From NCBI RefSeq assembly GCF_014489595.1, contig NZ_CP060790.1:1736001-1800000 (forward strand): DNA of 64,000 bases. The letters run 5' to 3'. This document shows positions 30,549 to 39,582 of the stretch, one piece after another. Below the pieces are notes generated by a model. That model was given only the letters and a program-made list of their open reading frames with translations, did not search any database and had not been told where the DNA came from. Within the stretch, counting starts at the first letter, position 1. Every line of letters begins with the position of its first letter. Both the position numbers and the translations under genes were made by a program. This DNA is from Paenacidovorax monticola. GTDB lineage: Bacteria > Pseudomonadota > Gammaproteobacteria > Burkholderiales > Burkholderiaceae_C.

Positions 30549-31774
30549 ATGCCCCGCCTTGCCTCCATTCCCACCGCCGCCACGGGAACACCCGCCGGCC
30601 TCTCCACCCGGTCCTGCTGCTCATGGCCGTTGCCTGCGGCCTGTGCGCGGGCTCGAACTACGTCAACCAGCCGCTGCTGCACTCCATCGCCACGCACCTG
30701 GGCGTGGGCGACGGCACGGCCGCGCTCACGGTGACCCTGGCCCAGGTGTCCTACGCCTTCGGCCTGCTGCTGCTCGTGCCCCTCGGTGATCTGCTGGAGC
30801 GCCGCCGCCTCATCGTGTCGCTCATGGTGCTCGCGGCCTGCGGCATGCTGCTGAGCGGCTTCGCGCAGGGCTTCGCCCTGCTGGCCGTGGGCACCCTGAT
30901 GACCGGGCTGTTCTCGGTGGCGGCCCAGGTGCTCGTGCCCATGGCCGCCACCCTGGCCGCGCCAGGGCGCAGCGGCCAGGCCGTGGGCCTGCTCATGAGC
31001 GGCCTGCTCACGGGCATTCTGGCCGCGCGCAGCGTGGCGGGCCTGCTGTCCGAGCTGGGCGGCTGGAGCCTGGCCTACCGCGTGGTCGCCGGAGCCTTGC
31101 TGCTGGTGGCACTGGCCTTGTGGTCGGTGCTGCCCACCTCACGCAACCAGGCGCCACCGCGCTATGGCCAGGCACTGCGCTCGCTCGCCACGCTGGCCGC
31201 GCGCCACCCGCGCCTGCGCAGCCGTGCGCTGCTGGGAGCGCTCTCGTTCGGCTCCACGAGCGTGCTGTTCTCCACCATGGCGCTGCTGCTGGCGGGGCCG
31301 CCGCATGGGCTGGGCGACGCGGCCATCGGCCTCGTGGGGCTGGCGGGCGTGGCGGGCGCGCTCATGGCCAACGTGGCCGGCCGCCTGGCCGACCGGGGCT
31401 GGGGCCAGGCCACCACGGCGGCCTCGGTGGCGCTCGTGCTGCTGAGCTGGGGGGCGCTGTGGCTGGGCCACGCGAACCTGGCATGGTTCATCGCGGGCAT
31501 GCTTGTGATCGATCTGGCGCTGTCGGGCGTGCACATCAGCAACCAGAACGTGATCTACCAGCTCGCGCCCGAGGCCCGCTCGCGCGTCAACGCCGTGTAC
31601 ATGACGAGCTACTTCACGGGCGCCGCCGCGGGCTCGGCCCTGGGCTCGGCCGCATGGCAGGGGGGCGGCTGGGCCGCCACCTGCGCCGTGGGTGCAGGCA
31701 TGGCGCTGCTCAATGCCGGTGCGCTGCTCTACGACCGGCGCCTGGCCCGCTCAGCGGTCACAGCGGCCGCGTGA
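30549..31774 (+). CDS. MFS transporter (DHA1-like), apparent 1-base deletion at 30607-30609
   Basis: About 408 residues after one C is added at 30607-30609, which joins MPRLASIPTAATGTPAGLST to the first helix (PVLLLMAVACGLCAGSNYVN). Twelve helices are visible, with the MFS loop 2-3 motif LVPLGDLLERRRLIVS. SNYVNQPLLHSIA at TM1 is characteristic of a group of drug-exporter-like proteins. It sits 27 bases after ridA downstream of the SoxR promoter; SoxR-controlled MFS pumps are known in pseudomonads, so export of a redox-active toxin is the likely role. Confidence 0.85.
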
Positions 31775-32692
31775 GGTACACGGCCTCGCGGCCGACGATG
31801 GGCTCGCGCGTGGGCATCATGACCGTGCAGCCATCGCAGGGCGAGCGGATCTCGTCATCGCCGTCCGTGGCGATGAGCTCGCCCTTGGCGAAGGTCTCGA
31901 AGCCGATCACGGGCCGCGCGAACGCGAACGCCGCCGTGCGCACCATGCAGGTCTGCAGCAGCTCGTAACGGCGCTGCGGGCCGGGCGCGGGCCGGGGCTC
32001 GCGCACGATGAGGCCGAAGTGGGCCAGGAAGTCCAGCGCGGCAGTGGTCGCCATCTCCGCGGCGCTCTGGCGGAAGTGCTGCCCGCATTCCACCACCAGC
32101 GCGGTGCCCGCGCCCGCGCCGTCCATGCCATGGCGCCCGTGCTGGATCAGCGGCGTGCCCGAACCCAGGCCGGCGGGCATCACGAGGTGCACCCCCGGGC
32201 GGCCCAGGGCCAGCGCGGTGGCGGCATTGCGCGCAAAGGCCGGGTACACCCAGAACGGCTCCACGTCCTGGCTCGTGGAGTGGATGTCGAGAATGTGGTC
32301 GGCCGCATCCACCACGGGACGCAGTTCGCGCGCGCGGCGCAGCTCGGGGCTGTCGCCCCTGCCGTCCAGCTCCGGCGCGGACCACACGCGGTTGAGGTTG
32401 TGCACGAGCTGGCGGCTCTCGAACGGGCGCTGAGCATCGAACGACTCGTAGGCCGCCACGTTGGCAAAGCTCACGGTGAGCGTACCCGCCAGCGGACGCA
32501 CGCCCGTATCGAGCAGGTGGGTGGCTGCCACCATGCCGCAGATCTCGTTGCCGTGCGTGAGCGCGTTGATGAGCACATGCGGGCCGGGACGGCCCGAGTC
32601 GAAGCGGTGCACATAGGGAATGCCGGTGTTGCCCGCGCGGTAGGCGGACAGGTCGCGCGGCAGCACTTCGAAGGCAGGGGGGTCTGGGTCAT
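31758..32692 (-). CDS. Succinylglutamate desuccinylase / aspartoacylase family hydrolase, apparent 1-base deletion at 32677-32682
   Basis: About 311 residues once a base is added to the G6 run at 32677-32682; the ATG at 32692 then reads MTQTPPAFEVLPRDLSAYRA. Zinc ligands are visible in LTHGNEICG (His and Glu) and ILDIHSTSQ (His), and the catalytic Glu is probably in LVVECGQH. Members remove acyl groups from amino acids or act on related amides. The absence of ast genes nearby argues against arginine catabolism. The gene converges with and overlaps the end of the MFS gene by 17 bases. Confidence 0.82.
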
Positions 32693-32813
32693 GGATCGGA
32701 GGCGGTTCGTCAGCGGCGAAGGGGGCATCCTACGCTGGCTGCGCCCTTTGTGCCCGTGCCGGGCCTCTGCACATAATGGCCGGATCCAAGTCCCTTCTCT
32801 TCCGAAAGAACTC

Positions 32814-33296
32814 ATGGCCCACCATTACCGCGCCGACGTGCTCTGGGAGCGCGCAGAGCAGAACTTCCTCGACAACCGCTACAGCCGCCGCCATGTGCTG
32901 CGCTTCGATGGCGGCGTGGAGGTGCCCGGATCGTCCTCGCCGCACGTCGTGCCCCTGCCCTACTCGGACGCCGCCGCCGTGGACCCCGAGGAAGCCTTCG
33001 TCGCGTCACTGTCGAGCTGCCACATGCTGTGGTTCCTGTCGCTCGCGGGCCAGCAGGGTTTCCGGGTGGACCGATACCGCGACCAGGCCGAAGGCACCAT
33101 GGCGCGCGACAGCGAACGCCGCATGGCCATGACGGTGGTCACGCTGCGCCCCGAGGTCGCGTTCTCGGGAGAGACGCTGCCCACGCGCGCGCAGATCGAA
33201 GCGCTGCACCACCGCGCGCACGAGGAATGCTTCATCGCCAACTCGGTCAAGACCGACGTGCGCTGCGAGCCGGTGTTCGGCGACGAGGGCCTGTGA
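32814..33296 (+). CDS. OsmC-family protein
   Basis: A 160-residue protein of the OsmC/Ohr superfamily. The two redox Cys are in LSSCHMLWFL and EECFIANSVKTDV. The N-terminal HHYRADVLWERAEQNFLDNRYSRRH is typical of the YhfA/OsmC-like group found with stress genes. Such dimers reduce organic hydroperoxides by a thiol mechanism, in the cytoplasm. Only a weak GAAAG ribosome-binding site is present. The gene is divergent from the desuccinylase gene. Confidence 0.87.
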   Translation: MAHHYRADVLWERAEQNFLDNRYSRRHVLRFDGGVEVPGSSSPHVVPLPYSDAAAVDPEEAFVASLSSCHMLWFLSLAGQQGFRVDRYRDQAEGTMARDSERRMAMTVVTLRPEVAFSGETLPTRAQIEALHHRAHEECFIANSVKTDVRCEPVFGDEGL

Positions 33297-33355
33297 ACGC
33301 TATTTTCGCCAGTGCGAAGGCCGCCCCGGCCGCGCCCATCTAGGCGCGTGACGAC

Positions 33356-33375
33356 GCCAAGGCCGGGGCCTTGGC
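33356..33375. terminator. Hairpin between convergent osmC-like and GGDEF/EAL genes
   Basis: GCCAAGGCC (33356-33364) and GGCCTTGGC (33367-33375) make a perfect 9-bp stem with a GG loop. It has no T run on either strand. Its position between two convergent stops makes it a candidate shared transcript end. Confidence 0.45.
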
Positions 33376-33398
33376 CAGGAACGCAACGACAATAGTGT

Positions 33399-35717
33399 TC
33401 ACAGGCCCTGGGCTTCGCTCCGCGCCACGCCCTGGCCCGCTGGCTGGGGCTCCCCGCGCCGGCGCACCCAATCCGGCGCCGGCTCAGGCCGGCCAAACCA
33501 GTAGCCCTGGCACAGGATGCCGGGAGCCCACTGGCGCAGCAGGTCGGCCTGCACCGCCGACTCCACGCCCTCGGCCACCACGCGCAGGCCGAAGCGATCG
33601 GCCACCCGCAGGATGGCCTCCACCAGCGCCGCGTCGTTGGCGTCGGTGGGCGCATCCTGCACGAAGGACTTGTCGATCTTGAGTTCGCGGATCGGCAGGC
33701 GCTTGAGGTACGCGAGCGACGAATAGCCCGTGCCGAAATCGTCGAGCGAGAACTCCACCCCCAATGCCACGAGCGCACGCATCTTTTCCGCCGCGTCGTC
33801 GAAATCGTCCATGAGCAGGCCTTCGGTCACCTCCAGGGTGAGCCTTGCGGGGTCGGCCCCGGTCTGCTCCAGCACCGCGCGCAGGCGGGGCACGAAGCCC
33901 GCGTCGCGGAACTGCCGCGTGCTCACGTTGACCGAGAGGCGCAACCCGCGCTCGCGCAGCGGCGGCGAAGCCAGCAGCACACAGGCCCGCGCGATCACCC
34001 AGTCGCCCAGCGCCACGATGAGGTCGGACTCCTCGGCCACCGGAATGAAGGCCACGGGCGGCACCAGGCCGCGCTCGGGGTGCTGCCAGCGCACCAGCAC
34101 CTCGGCCCCCGTGATACGGCCTTCGCCATCCACCTGCGACTGCAGGTACAAGCGCAGCTCCTCGGCCTCGATCGCGTGGCGCAGTTCGCGCTCGGTGCGA
34201 AAGCGCTGCTCGGCGGCCTCGGCCATGCCCTGCTCGAAGAACGCAGCGCGGCCACCGCCCAGTTCCTTGGCCTGGTGCAGAGCCGTGCTTGCGCGGCGCA
34301 GCGCATCGTGCACGCCGTCGCTGCCGCTTTGCGGGTACAGCGTGACCCCCAGGCTCGCGCTCATGCGCACGCCCTCGGCGTCGCCCTCCAGTTGCAGCGG
34401 CTGCTGCAGGCTGCCAAGCACCGTGTCGGCAAAGGCCAGCACTTGCCGCCCCGCATGCACCACGTCGGGCCCCAGCCCCTGCAGCACGATGGCGAATTCG
34501 TCGCCCGCCACGCGCACCAGCAGGCCCTGGGCGGGCAGCAGGCCGTCGAGCCTGCGCGCCACGGCCCGCAACAGGCGGTCGCCCATTTCATTGCCGCGCG
34601 CGTCGTTGAAGGTGGTGAAGCGGTCCATGTCGAGCAGCAGCAGCGCATGCACCTGGGCCACCGGCCGGCCTGGACGGCCCTGAAGGCCTTCGAGCCGCTT
34701 CGTGAGCGCCAGTCGGTTGGGCAGTCCCGTGAGCAGGTCGGAATGCGCGAGGCGGTGGATCTCGGCGGCCGCGCGCCGGCGCTCCGTGATGTCCTGCTTG
34801 AGCTCCACGTAGTGGCTCAGCTGCCCATCGGGCTGTCGGATGGGGGCGATCACGACCGACTCGGCCACCTCGCTGCCGTCCTTGCGGCGGTTGATCAGTT
34901 CGCCCGCCCAGGTCTCGCCGCGCGCCAGCGCATCGCGCAGGCGCTCATGCTCGGCCGGGGCCATGCCGTTGTTGGACCACAGCGCCGAGGGCTGGCCCAG
35001 CACCTCCTCGCGCGCGTGGCCCGTGCGGCGCACGAAGGCGTCGTTCACGTACTCGATGCGCTCCTGCAGGTCGGTGATGACCACGCTCTCGGGACTTTGC
35101 TCCACGGCACGCAGCAGCTTGCGCAGCTCCGCTTCGCGCGCGGCCAGATGCTGCGCCGTGCGCTGCGCCTCGACCACATTGCGCTGGTAGCCGCGACGCG
35201 ACAGCAGCGTGGCCGCCGCCGTGAGCCCCAGGATGCCGCTGAAATAGGCCACATAGGCCAGCCGGTTGCCATAGCGGGCGGGGGGCATCCAGCCATTCAG
35301 GTCGCCCCAGATGAAGAACAGGAACAGCACCCCCGTGGCGCCCACGAGCCAGAGCGTGGAACGCACGCCCAGCACCCAGCCAGAAACGACGATGAGCACC
35401 GGGTAGTTGAGCAGGTTGGGCCCCCGGATTCCGCCATTGACCGTGGCCACCAGGCTGACGATGCACCACACGCCCCACACCAGCACCAGAGCCGCCAGAC
35501 GCTTGCGCCCCCAGCGCCCGAGCAGCAGCGAGGCACCGCCCATGAAGCCCGCGCCCAAATTGAGCGTCACATGCATCCAGGGCACGGGCCGGTCCAGCAG
35601 CAGCAGTACCGCGATGGTGCTGCCGAGGAGCCAGACCGTCCAGCCGCCGACCCGCACCAGGCGTTGCGTGGTCGCATCTTCGTGCATCAGCGACGCAAAC
35701 TCGGCGGCAGCGGTCAT
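33399..35717 (-). CDS. Membrane-bound PAS-GGDEF-EAL protein (cyclic-di-GMP turnover)
   Basis: A 772-residue inner-membrane protein. Residues about 25-180 hold five or six hydrophobic helices, about 200-320 a PAS domain with PAC (GHAREEVLGQPSALW), about 325-490 a GGDEF domain and about 510-755 an EAL domain. The diguanylate-cyclase signature is AGDEF rather than GGDEF. The EAL domain keeps the catalytic set: EVLVRWQHP, LEVTEG, LDDFGTGYSSL, Lys in LKIDKSF, AEGVES and QGYWFG. So phosphodiesterase activity is expected and cyclase activity is doubtful. The ATG overlaps the stop of the YlqF-type gene (ATGA), so the two are coupled. Confidence 0.92.
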   Translation of the reverse strand: MTAAAEFASLMHEDATTQRLVRVGGWTVWLLGSTIAVLLLLDRPVPWMHVTLNLGAGFMGGASLLLGRWGRKRLAALVLVWGVWCIVSLVATVNGGIRGPNLLNYPVLIVVSGWVLGVRSTLWLVGATGVLFLFFIWGDLNGWMPPARYGNRLAYVAYFSGILGLTAAATLLSRRGYQRNVVEAQRTAQHLAAREAELRKLLRAVEQSPESVVITDLQERIEYVNDAFVRRTGHAREEVLGQPSALWSNNGMAPAEHERLRDALARGETWAGELINRRKDGSEVAESVVIAPIRQPDGQLSHYVELKQDITERRRAAAEIHRLAHSDLLTGLPNRLALTKRLEGLQGRPGRPVAQVHALLLLDMDRFTTFNDARGNEMGDRLLRAVARRLDGLLPAQGLLVRVAGDEFAIVLQGLGPDVVHAGRQVLAFADTVLGSLQQPLQLEGDAEGVRMSASLGVTLYPQSGSDGVHDALRRASTALHQAKELGGGRAAFFEQGMAEAAEQRFRTERELRHAIEAEELRLYLQSQVDGEGRITGAEVLVRWQHPERGLVPPVAFIPVAEESDLIVALGDWVIARACVLLASPPLRERGLRLSVNVSTRQFRDAGFVPRLRAVLEQTGADPARLTLEVTEGLLMDDFDDAAEKMRALVALGVEFSLDDFGTGYSSLAYLKRLPIRELKIDKSFVQDAPTDANDAALVEAILRVADRFGLRVVAEGVESAVQADLLRQWAPGILCQGYWFGRPEPAPDWVRRRGEPQPAGQGVARSEAQGL

Positions 35718-36769
35718 GGGGCAATGACGGTGGCAGTCGGACGGACCTTGATCGTAACCGCGACGGCGCCGGCCGGCACGCCGTTTTTGCGCCCGCTGGA
35801 AGCGGCGTCAATCACCCTGCGGCGGGGCTGCGCGCTTGCCCCCTTGCCCCGGGCCTGGGCGCGCGCAGCCTTCTTGGCCAGGCGCTCGGCGTCCTGTGCC
35901 TGGCCGGCGGCGCGCCAGGCCTCGAACTCCTCAGGGGTCTCCAGGCTGATGCGGCCCAGGATGGCCGTGCGGAAGTCCGTGATGACCAGTTCCGCGGCCT
36001 TCTGCAGGTTCACGCGCCCGCCGCCCATCATGGCGCCGCGCTTGCGGCCGATGGCCTCCAGCAGCACGTCGTCGGGCATGGCGGCCACCTCGTCCGCCGG
36101 CAGGCCCAGCTTGTAGCGGGCCTCCAGCAGCGGCACGTAGTGGCGCTGCAGGGTGCGCAGCAGCTCCAGCGCCACCAGTTCCTCGTCGTAGGCATTGCGG
36201 CCCACGGCGCCGCTGGCGGCCAGGTTGTAGCCGCTCTCGGGCACCGAGATGCGCGGCCACAGCATGCCCGGCGTGTCCCACAGGTAGAAATCGTCGGCCA
36301 GCGTGATGCGCTGCTCCAGCTTGGTGATGCCCGCCTCGTCGCCCGTCTTGGCCTGGCGCTTGTCGGTCAGGGTGTTGATGAGCGTGGACTTGCCCACGTT
36401 GGGCACGCCGCAGATCAGCACGCGCATGGGCTTGGCCATGCCGCCGCGCCCGGGCGCGAGAAAGTGGCAAGCCTCGATGAGGCGCCTGGCGGGCGCGGGC
36501 TCCGAGGCGTCCAGCGGCACCGCGCGCGTCCCAGGCTGGGCGTTGTACCAGTCGAGCCAGGCGGCGGTGCGTTCGGGGTCGGCCACGTCCTGCTTGTTGA
36601 GCACCTTCACGGTGGGCTTGTGGCCCGTGAGCTCGGCCAGCAGCGGATTGGCGCTGGAGCCGGGCAGGCGCGCGTCCAGCACCTCGATCACGACGTCGAT
36701 GTCTTTGATGCGCTCGGCGATCGCCTTGCGCGTGAGGTGCATGTGACCGGGAAACCACTGGATGGCCAT
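35714..36769 (-). CDS. ylqF: YlqF/RbgA-type ribosome-biogenesis GTPase
   Basis: A 351-residue circularly permuted GTPase. The motif order G4 (NKQD) before G1 (GVPNVGKST) and G3 (DTPG) is the YlqF hallmark. It opens with MAIQWFPGHMHLTRKAI, also typical. The C-terminal 60 residues are long, basic and Ala/Arg-rich, beyond the usual RbgA end. RbgA matures the 50S subunit in Bacillus; a similar role here is inferred. The start at 36769 is fixed by homology; the open frame continues over 1 kb upstream only as a shadow. It is followed by the GGDEF/EAL gene with a 4-base overlap. Confidence 0.92.
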   Translation of the reverse strand: MAIQWFPGHMHLTRKAIAERIKDIDVVIEVLDARLPGSSANPLLAELTGHKPTVKVLNKQDVADPERTAAWLDWYNAQPGTRAVPLDASEPAPARRLIEACHFLAPGRGGMAKPMRVLICGVPNVGKSTLINTLTDKRQAKTGDEAGITKLEQRITLADDFYLWDTPGMLWPRISVPESGYNLAASGAVGRNAYDEELVALELLRTLQRHYVPLLEARYKLGLPADEVAAMPDDVLLEAIGRKRGAMMGGGRVNLQKAAELVITDFRTAILGRISLETPEEFEAWRAAGQAQDAERLAKKAARAQARGKGASAQPRRRVIDAASSGRKNGVPAGAVAVTIKVRPTATVIAP

Positions 36770-36838
36770 GGGGAAGGTATTTCGCTGTTGTCCGAGGGCG
36801 CAAGGATAATCGCCTCTCTTTGCCCCCAGCCTCCCGCC

Positions 36839-37054
36839 ATGCCGTCCGCCCGCCACTCCGATTCCGAAATGCTGTTCAAGGGGGTGGTGTGCGCGCTGAT
36901 CGGCGCCGTGATCCTGCTGGCGCCCTACCTCGCGCGCTCGCCCAGCGTGCAGGAGCTGATGCGCCAGGCCTCGCTGGTGGGCTGGTTCTCGCTCATCCTG
37001 GGCCTGGCCTTCATCGCCCGCGCGCTGTGGCAGCGGTGGCAGCGCCGTCCATGA
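36839..37054 (+). CDS. Small two-helix membrane protein
   Basis: A 71-residue protein starting MPSARHSDSEMLFKGVVCAL. Two hydrophobic segments (LFKGVVCALIGAVILLAPYL and SLVGWFSLILGLAFIARALW) are joined by a short polar loop, and the end is basic (QRWQRRP). I do not recognise a named family. Its ATG lies 69 bases from the divergent YlqF start, and its stop overlaps the next ATG (ATGA), which supports translation as a two-gene unit. Confidence 0.7.
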   Translation: MPSARHSDSEMLFKGVVCALIGAVILLAPYLARSPSVQELMRQASLVGWFSLILGLAFIARALWQRWQRRP

Positions 37055-37257
37055 GCCCCGCCACCGACCTGGCCAGCGCCCAGGCCCTGTTCGCCGCGCT
37101 GCAGGCGCGCGCACGCGCTGCGGGCCTTGCGCTGCGGCCGCCGCCGCCCGAACCCACGAGCTGCTGCGGGCGCGGCTGCAACGGCTGCGTCTGGGAGGGC
37201 TTCTTCGCCGCAACCGAGTACTGGCGCCAGGAGGCGCTGTTGTGCCTGGGCGACTAG
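37051..37257 (+). CDS. Oxidoreductase-like N-terminal domain protein, Cys-rich
   Basis: A 68-residue protein. The conserved core PPPPEPTSCCGRGCNGCVWE matches the small 'oxidoreductase-like protein, N-terminal' family, with four Cys in a C-C-x3-C-x2-C arrangement that could hold a metal or a disulfide. Function is unknown. It is translationally coupled (ATGA) to the small membrane protein upstream. Confidence 0.75.
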   Translation: MSPATDLASAQALFAALQARARAAGLALRPPPPEPTSCCGRGCNGCVWEGFFAATEYWRQEALLCLGD

Positions 37258-37326
37258 CGTTTAAAGTTTTTTTAGCCACCAGGCGCTTGTGCAGCCTGCG
37301 CAACGAGCTATCGAAAATAGAGCAAA

Positions 37327-39504
37327 TCAGGCCAAGACAGCAGGCGCCAGCACGCGTGCGGCCTCGGCACGCAGTTGCAGCGCCAGCCCCTCGGCCAGTT
37401 GCAGCCGGCGCAGCAGCCAGGGCGTGAGGTCGCTCTCGACCAGGGGCGGCAGCGGCTCGGGGCCCGGCGCGGCACCGGTGTCCGCGCCCAGCCGGGAATC
37501 CGGCGCCGCTCCGGCCAGGATGGCCTCGATGCGTGCCGCCGCCTGCTGCAGCGGCTGCTCCAGGACGTCGGCCTGCAGCAGCCCCCGGCGCAGCAGCAAC
37601 AGGGTCTTGACGGCCGTGAGCTGGGCCAGCAGCTGGTAGCAGTGCGCCTGCATGCGCTCCAGCGGTTCGAGCGGCGGGCGCACGGCGCGCGGTTCCTTCC
37701 AGGCGCGCCCGGTGGCCTGCACCAGGGCCGAGAGGCTGTCGTAGGCCTCGCGCCGCGCCAGGCGCCAGGCCAGTTCGGGCGCGTTGTCCACGGCCTGCAG
37801 TTGCGCCAGCCCCAGCGCCTCGCGCGCGTGGCGTGCCTGGGCCGCCAGGGTGCGCGCCACGAGGGCGGGCACCTGGCTGCGCTCCCATGAGGGCAGCACA
37901 TACGCAAACGCCCAGGCGATGCCCGCGCCGATCAGCGTGTCGGCCAGGCGCTCAAACAGCGCGAAGGCCGTGCTGCCGCCCGCATTCAGCATGTGCGACT
38001 GCACCAGGCCCAGCACCGTGGCCGCCACGGCCGTGACGAGGTAGCGCCGGAGGGCAAAGCCGTGCGCCACGGCCTGGGCCAGCGTCACGCACGCGATCAG
38101 CGCGAGCGGCGGCCAATGAGCCGAGAGCACCAGGGACGCGAGCACGCAGCCGAGCACGGTGCCCGCCACGCGCGCGTCGCGCCGCTCCAGCGTCTGCGCC
38201 AGGCTACCGCGCAGCACCACCACGATGGTCAGCAAAATCCAGTAGGCATGCGTGCCCCAGGGCAGCAGCCGCGACACGGCATAGCCCACGGCGATGGCCA
38301 GCGCCGCCCGGATGGCGTGGCGCAGCGTGGATGCCTGCCAGCGCCACACCCCGGCGAGGGGCTTCCAGCCCCAGCCCGCGGGGCTCACGAACATCTGCCA
38401 GCTCGCGCGCACGACGGCCAGGTCGGGCGAGGCCTCGTCGCGGGCCAGGGCCACGAGGTTGCGCACCTCGTCATGGATGTGGCCGATGCGGTGTGACAGG
38501 CCGCGCGCCAGCCGCGCGGGGGTGAAACCGGCCTCGTCCTGCGCCACGGCCACGTCGAGCCGAGGCAGCAGCCTCTCGAAGCGGGCGGGCACTCGCCCGA
38601 GCAGCAGGGCATCCGCGAGCCGTTCCACCTCATCGGCCAGGGCCTGCAGCACGGCCTGCTGGCGCGCGAGCGCCTCAGCCTGCCCGGGCTGGGCGCGCAC
38701 CGTATCCAGGTCCAGTTCGCAGGCCAGCAGGTGGTCGCGCATCTCCAGCGCCAGCAGCAGCATGCCCGCCAGCCGCTGGCGGCGCGGGGTGCGCGGCGAT
38801 TCGAGCACGATGTCGCGGGCCCCCTGCAACTGGTCTGCCAGCGCCGCATGGCGGCCCAGCATCTGCCCCGTGAGCGGCGGCGCGCCGCGTCCTTCGGGCA
38901 TGGGCGTGAACTGCCGCGCCTGCAACCGCATGAGCGCCGCGAGCGACAGCAGCACGTCGGCGATGCACTGCACGCGGTAGCGCGCGTTCAGCGCCAGGTT
39001 GGCCAGCACGGCATAGGGTAGGTACAGCAGCGCACCCAGGCCGAAGTACAGCGTGGTGGTGAGTGCGGCGCGCCAGCTCTCACCCCCCTCCGGCACGGGC
39101 ACGGCCATCGAGAACACCAGGGCGAACATGGCCGAGATGGCAATGGGCGCCCCGCGCTTGCCCCAGGCCATGGCCAGGAACGCGAAAAAGGTGGCGGGGA
39201 CGAGCAGCAGGCCCAGGGCCCAGGGCGCGTCGTGCAGCCGCTGCACCGCCAGGAACAGCGGCAGGCCCAGCAGCGGCGCGGGCAGGATGTGCCAGAACTT
39301 GCCGCGCCGGGGCGCCGCCATGTCGGGCGGGATTGCGACGATCACCCCCACGGCCGCCGCCGAGGCCGCCGCGCCGCCCAGCCACAGGTGCACGCCGGCC
39401 GAGGCCAGCAACAGCCCGAGCGCCACCGACAGGCCGTTGGTGACGTAGTGGCTCAGGGCCACCCGCAGGACGGCGCGCAGGCGGGAGGTGGGGTTGCCTT
39501 GCAT
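37327..39504 (-). CDS. FUSC family (YccS/AaeB-like) inner-membrane protein
   Basis: A 725-residue membrane protein with the duplicated FUSC layout: an N-terminal block of about six helices (from LSHYVTNGLSVALGLLLASA), a long soluble middle (about residues 190-385) and a second helical block (HAIRAALAIAVGYAVSRLLPWG, then ILLTIVVVLRGSLAQTLERR). The fusaric-acid-resistance family includes aromatic-acid efflux proteins, but YccS-like members have no proven substrate. The ATG at 39504 is used; a TTG at 39531 would add nine residues. Neither has a clear ribosome-binding site. Confidence 0.88.
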   Translation of the reverse strand: MQGNPTSRLRAVLRVALSHYVTNGLSVALGLLLASAGVHLWLGGAAASAAAVGVIVAIPPDMAAPRRGKFWHILPAPLLGLPLFLAVQRLHDAPWALGLLLVPATFFAFLAMAWGKRGAPIAISAMFALVFSMAVPVPEGGESWRAALTTTLYFGLGALLYLPYAVLANLALNARYRVQCIADVLLSLAALMRLQARQFTPMPEGRGAPPLTGQMLGRHAALADQLQGARDIVLESPRTPRRQRLAGMLLLALEMRDHLLACELDLDTVRAQPGQAEALARQQAVLQALADEVERLADALLLGRVPARFERLLPRLDVAVAQDEAGFTPARLARGLSHRIGHIHDEVRNLVALARDEASPDLAVVRASWQMFVSPAGWGWKPLAGVWRWQASTLRHAIRAALAIAVGYAVSRLLPWGTHAYWILLTIVVVLRGSLAQTLERRDARVAGTVLGCVLASLVLSAHWPPLALIACVTLAQAVAHGFALRRYLVTAVAATVLGLVQSHMLNAGGSTAFALFERLADTLIGAGIAWAFAYVLPSWERSQVPALVARTLAAQARHAREALGLAQLQAVDNAPELAWRLARREAYDSLSALVQATGRAWKEPRAVRPPLEPLERMQAHCYQLLAQLTAVKTLLLLRRGLLQADVLEQPLQQAAARIEAILAGAAPDSRLGADTGAAPGPEPLPPLVESDLTPWLLRRLQLAEGLALQLRAEAARVLAPAVLA

Positions 39505-39582
39505 GGGACGGCCGCTCGCTGAATCGATCAAGCCTGGATGGCAGGTCTCACTGCAGCCCTTGGCGCGCCTCGTGGCCAGGAA

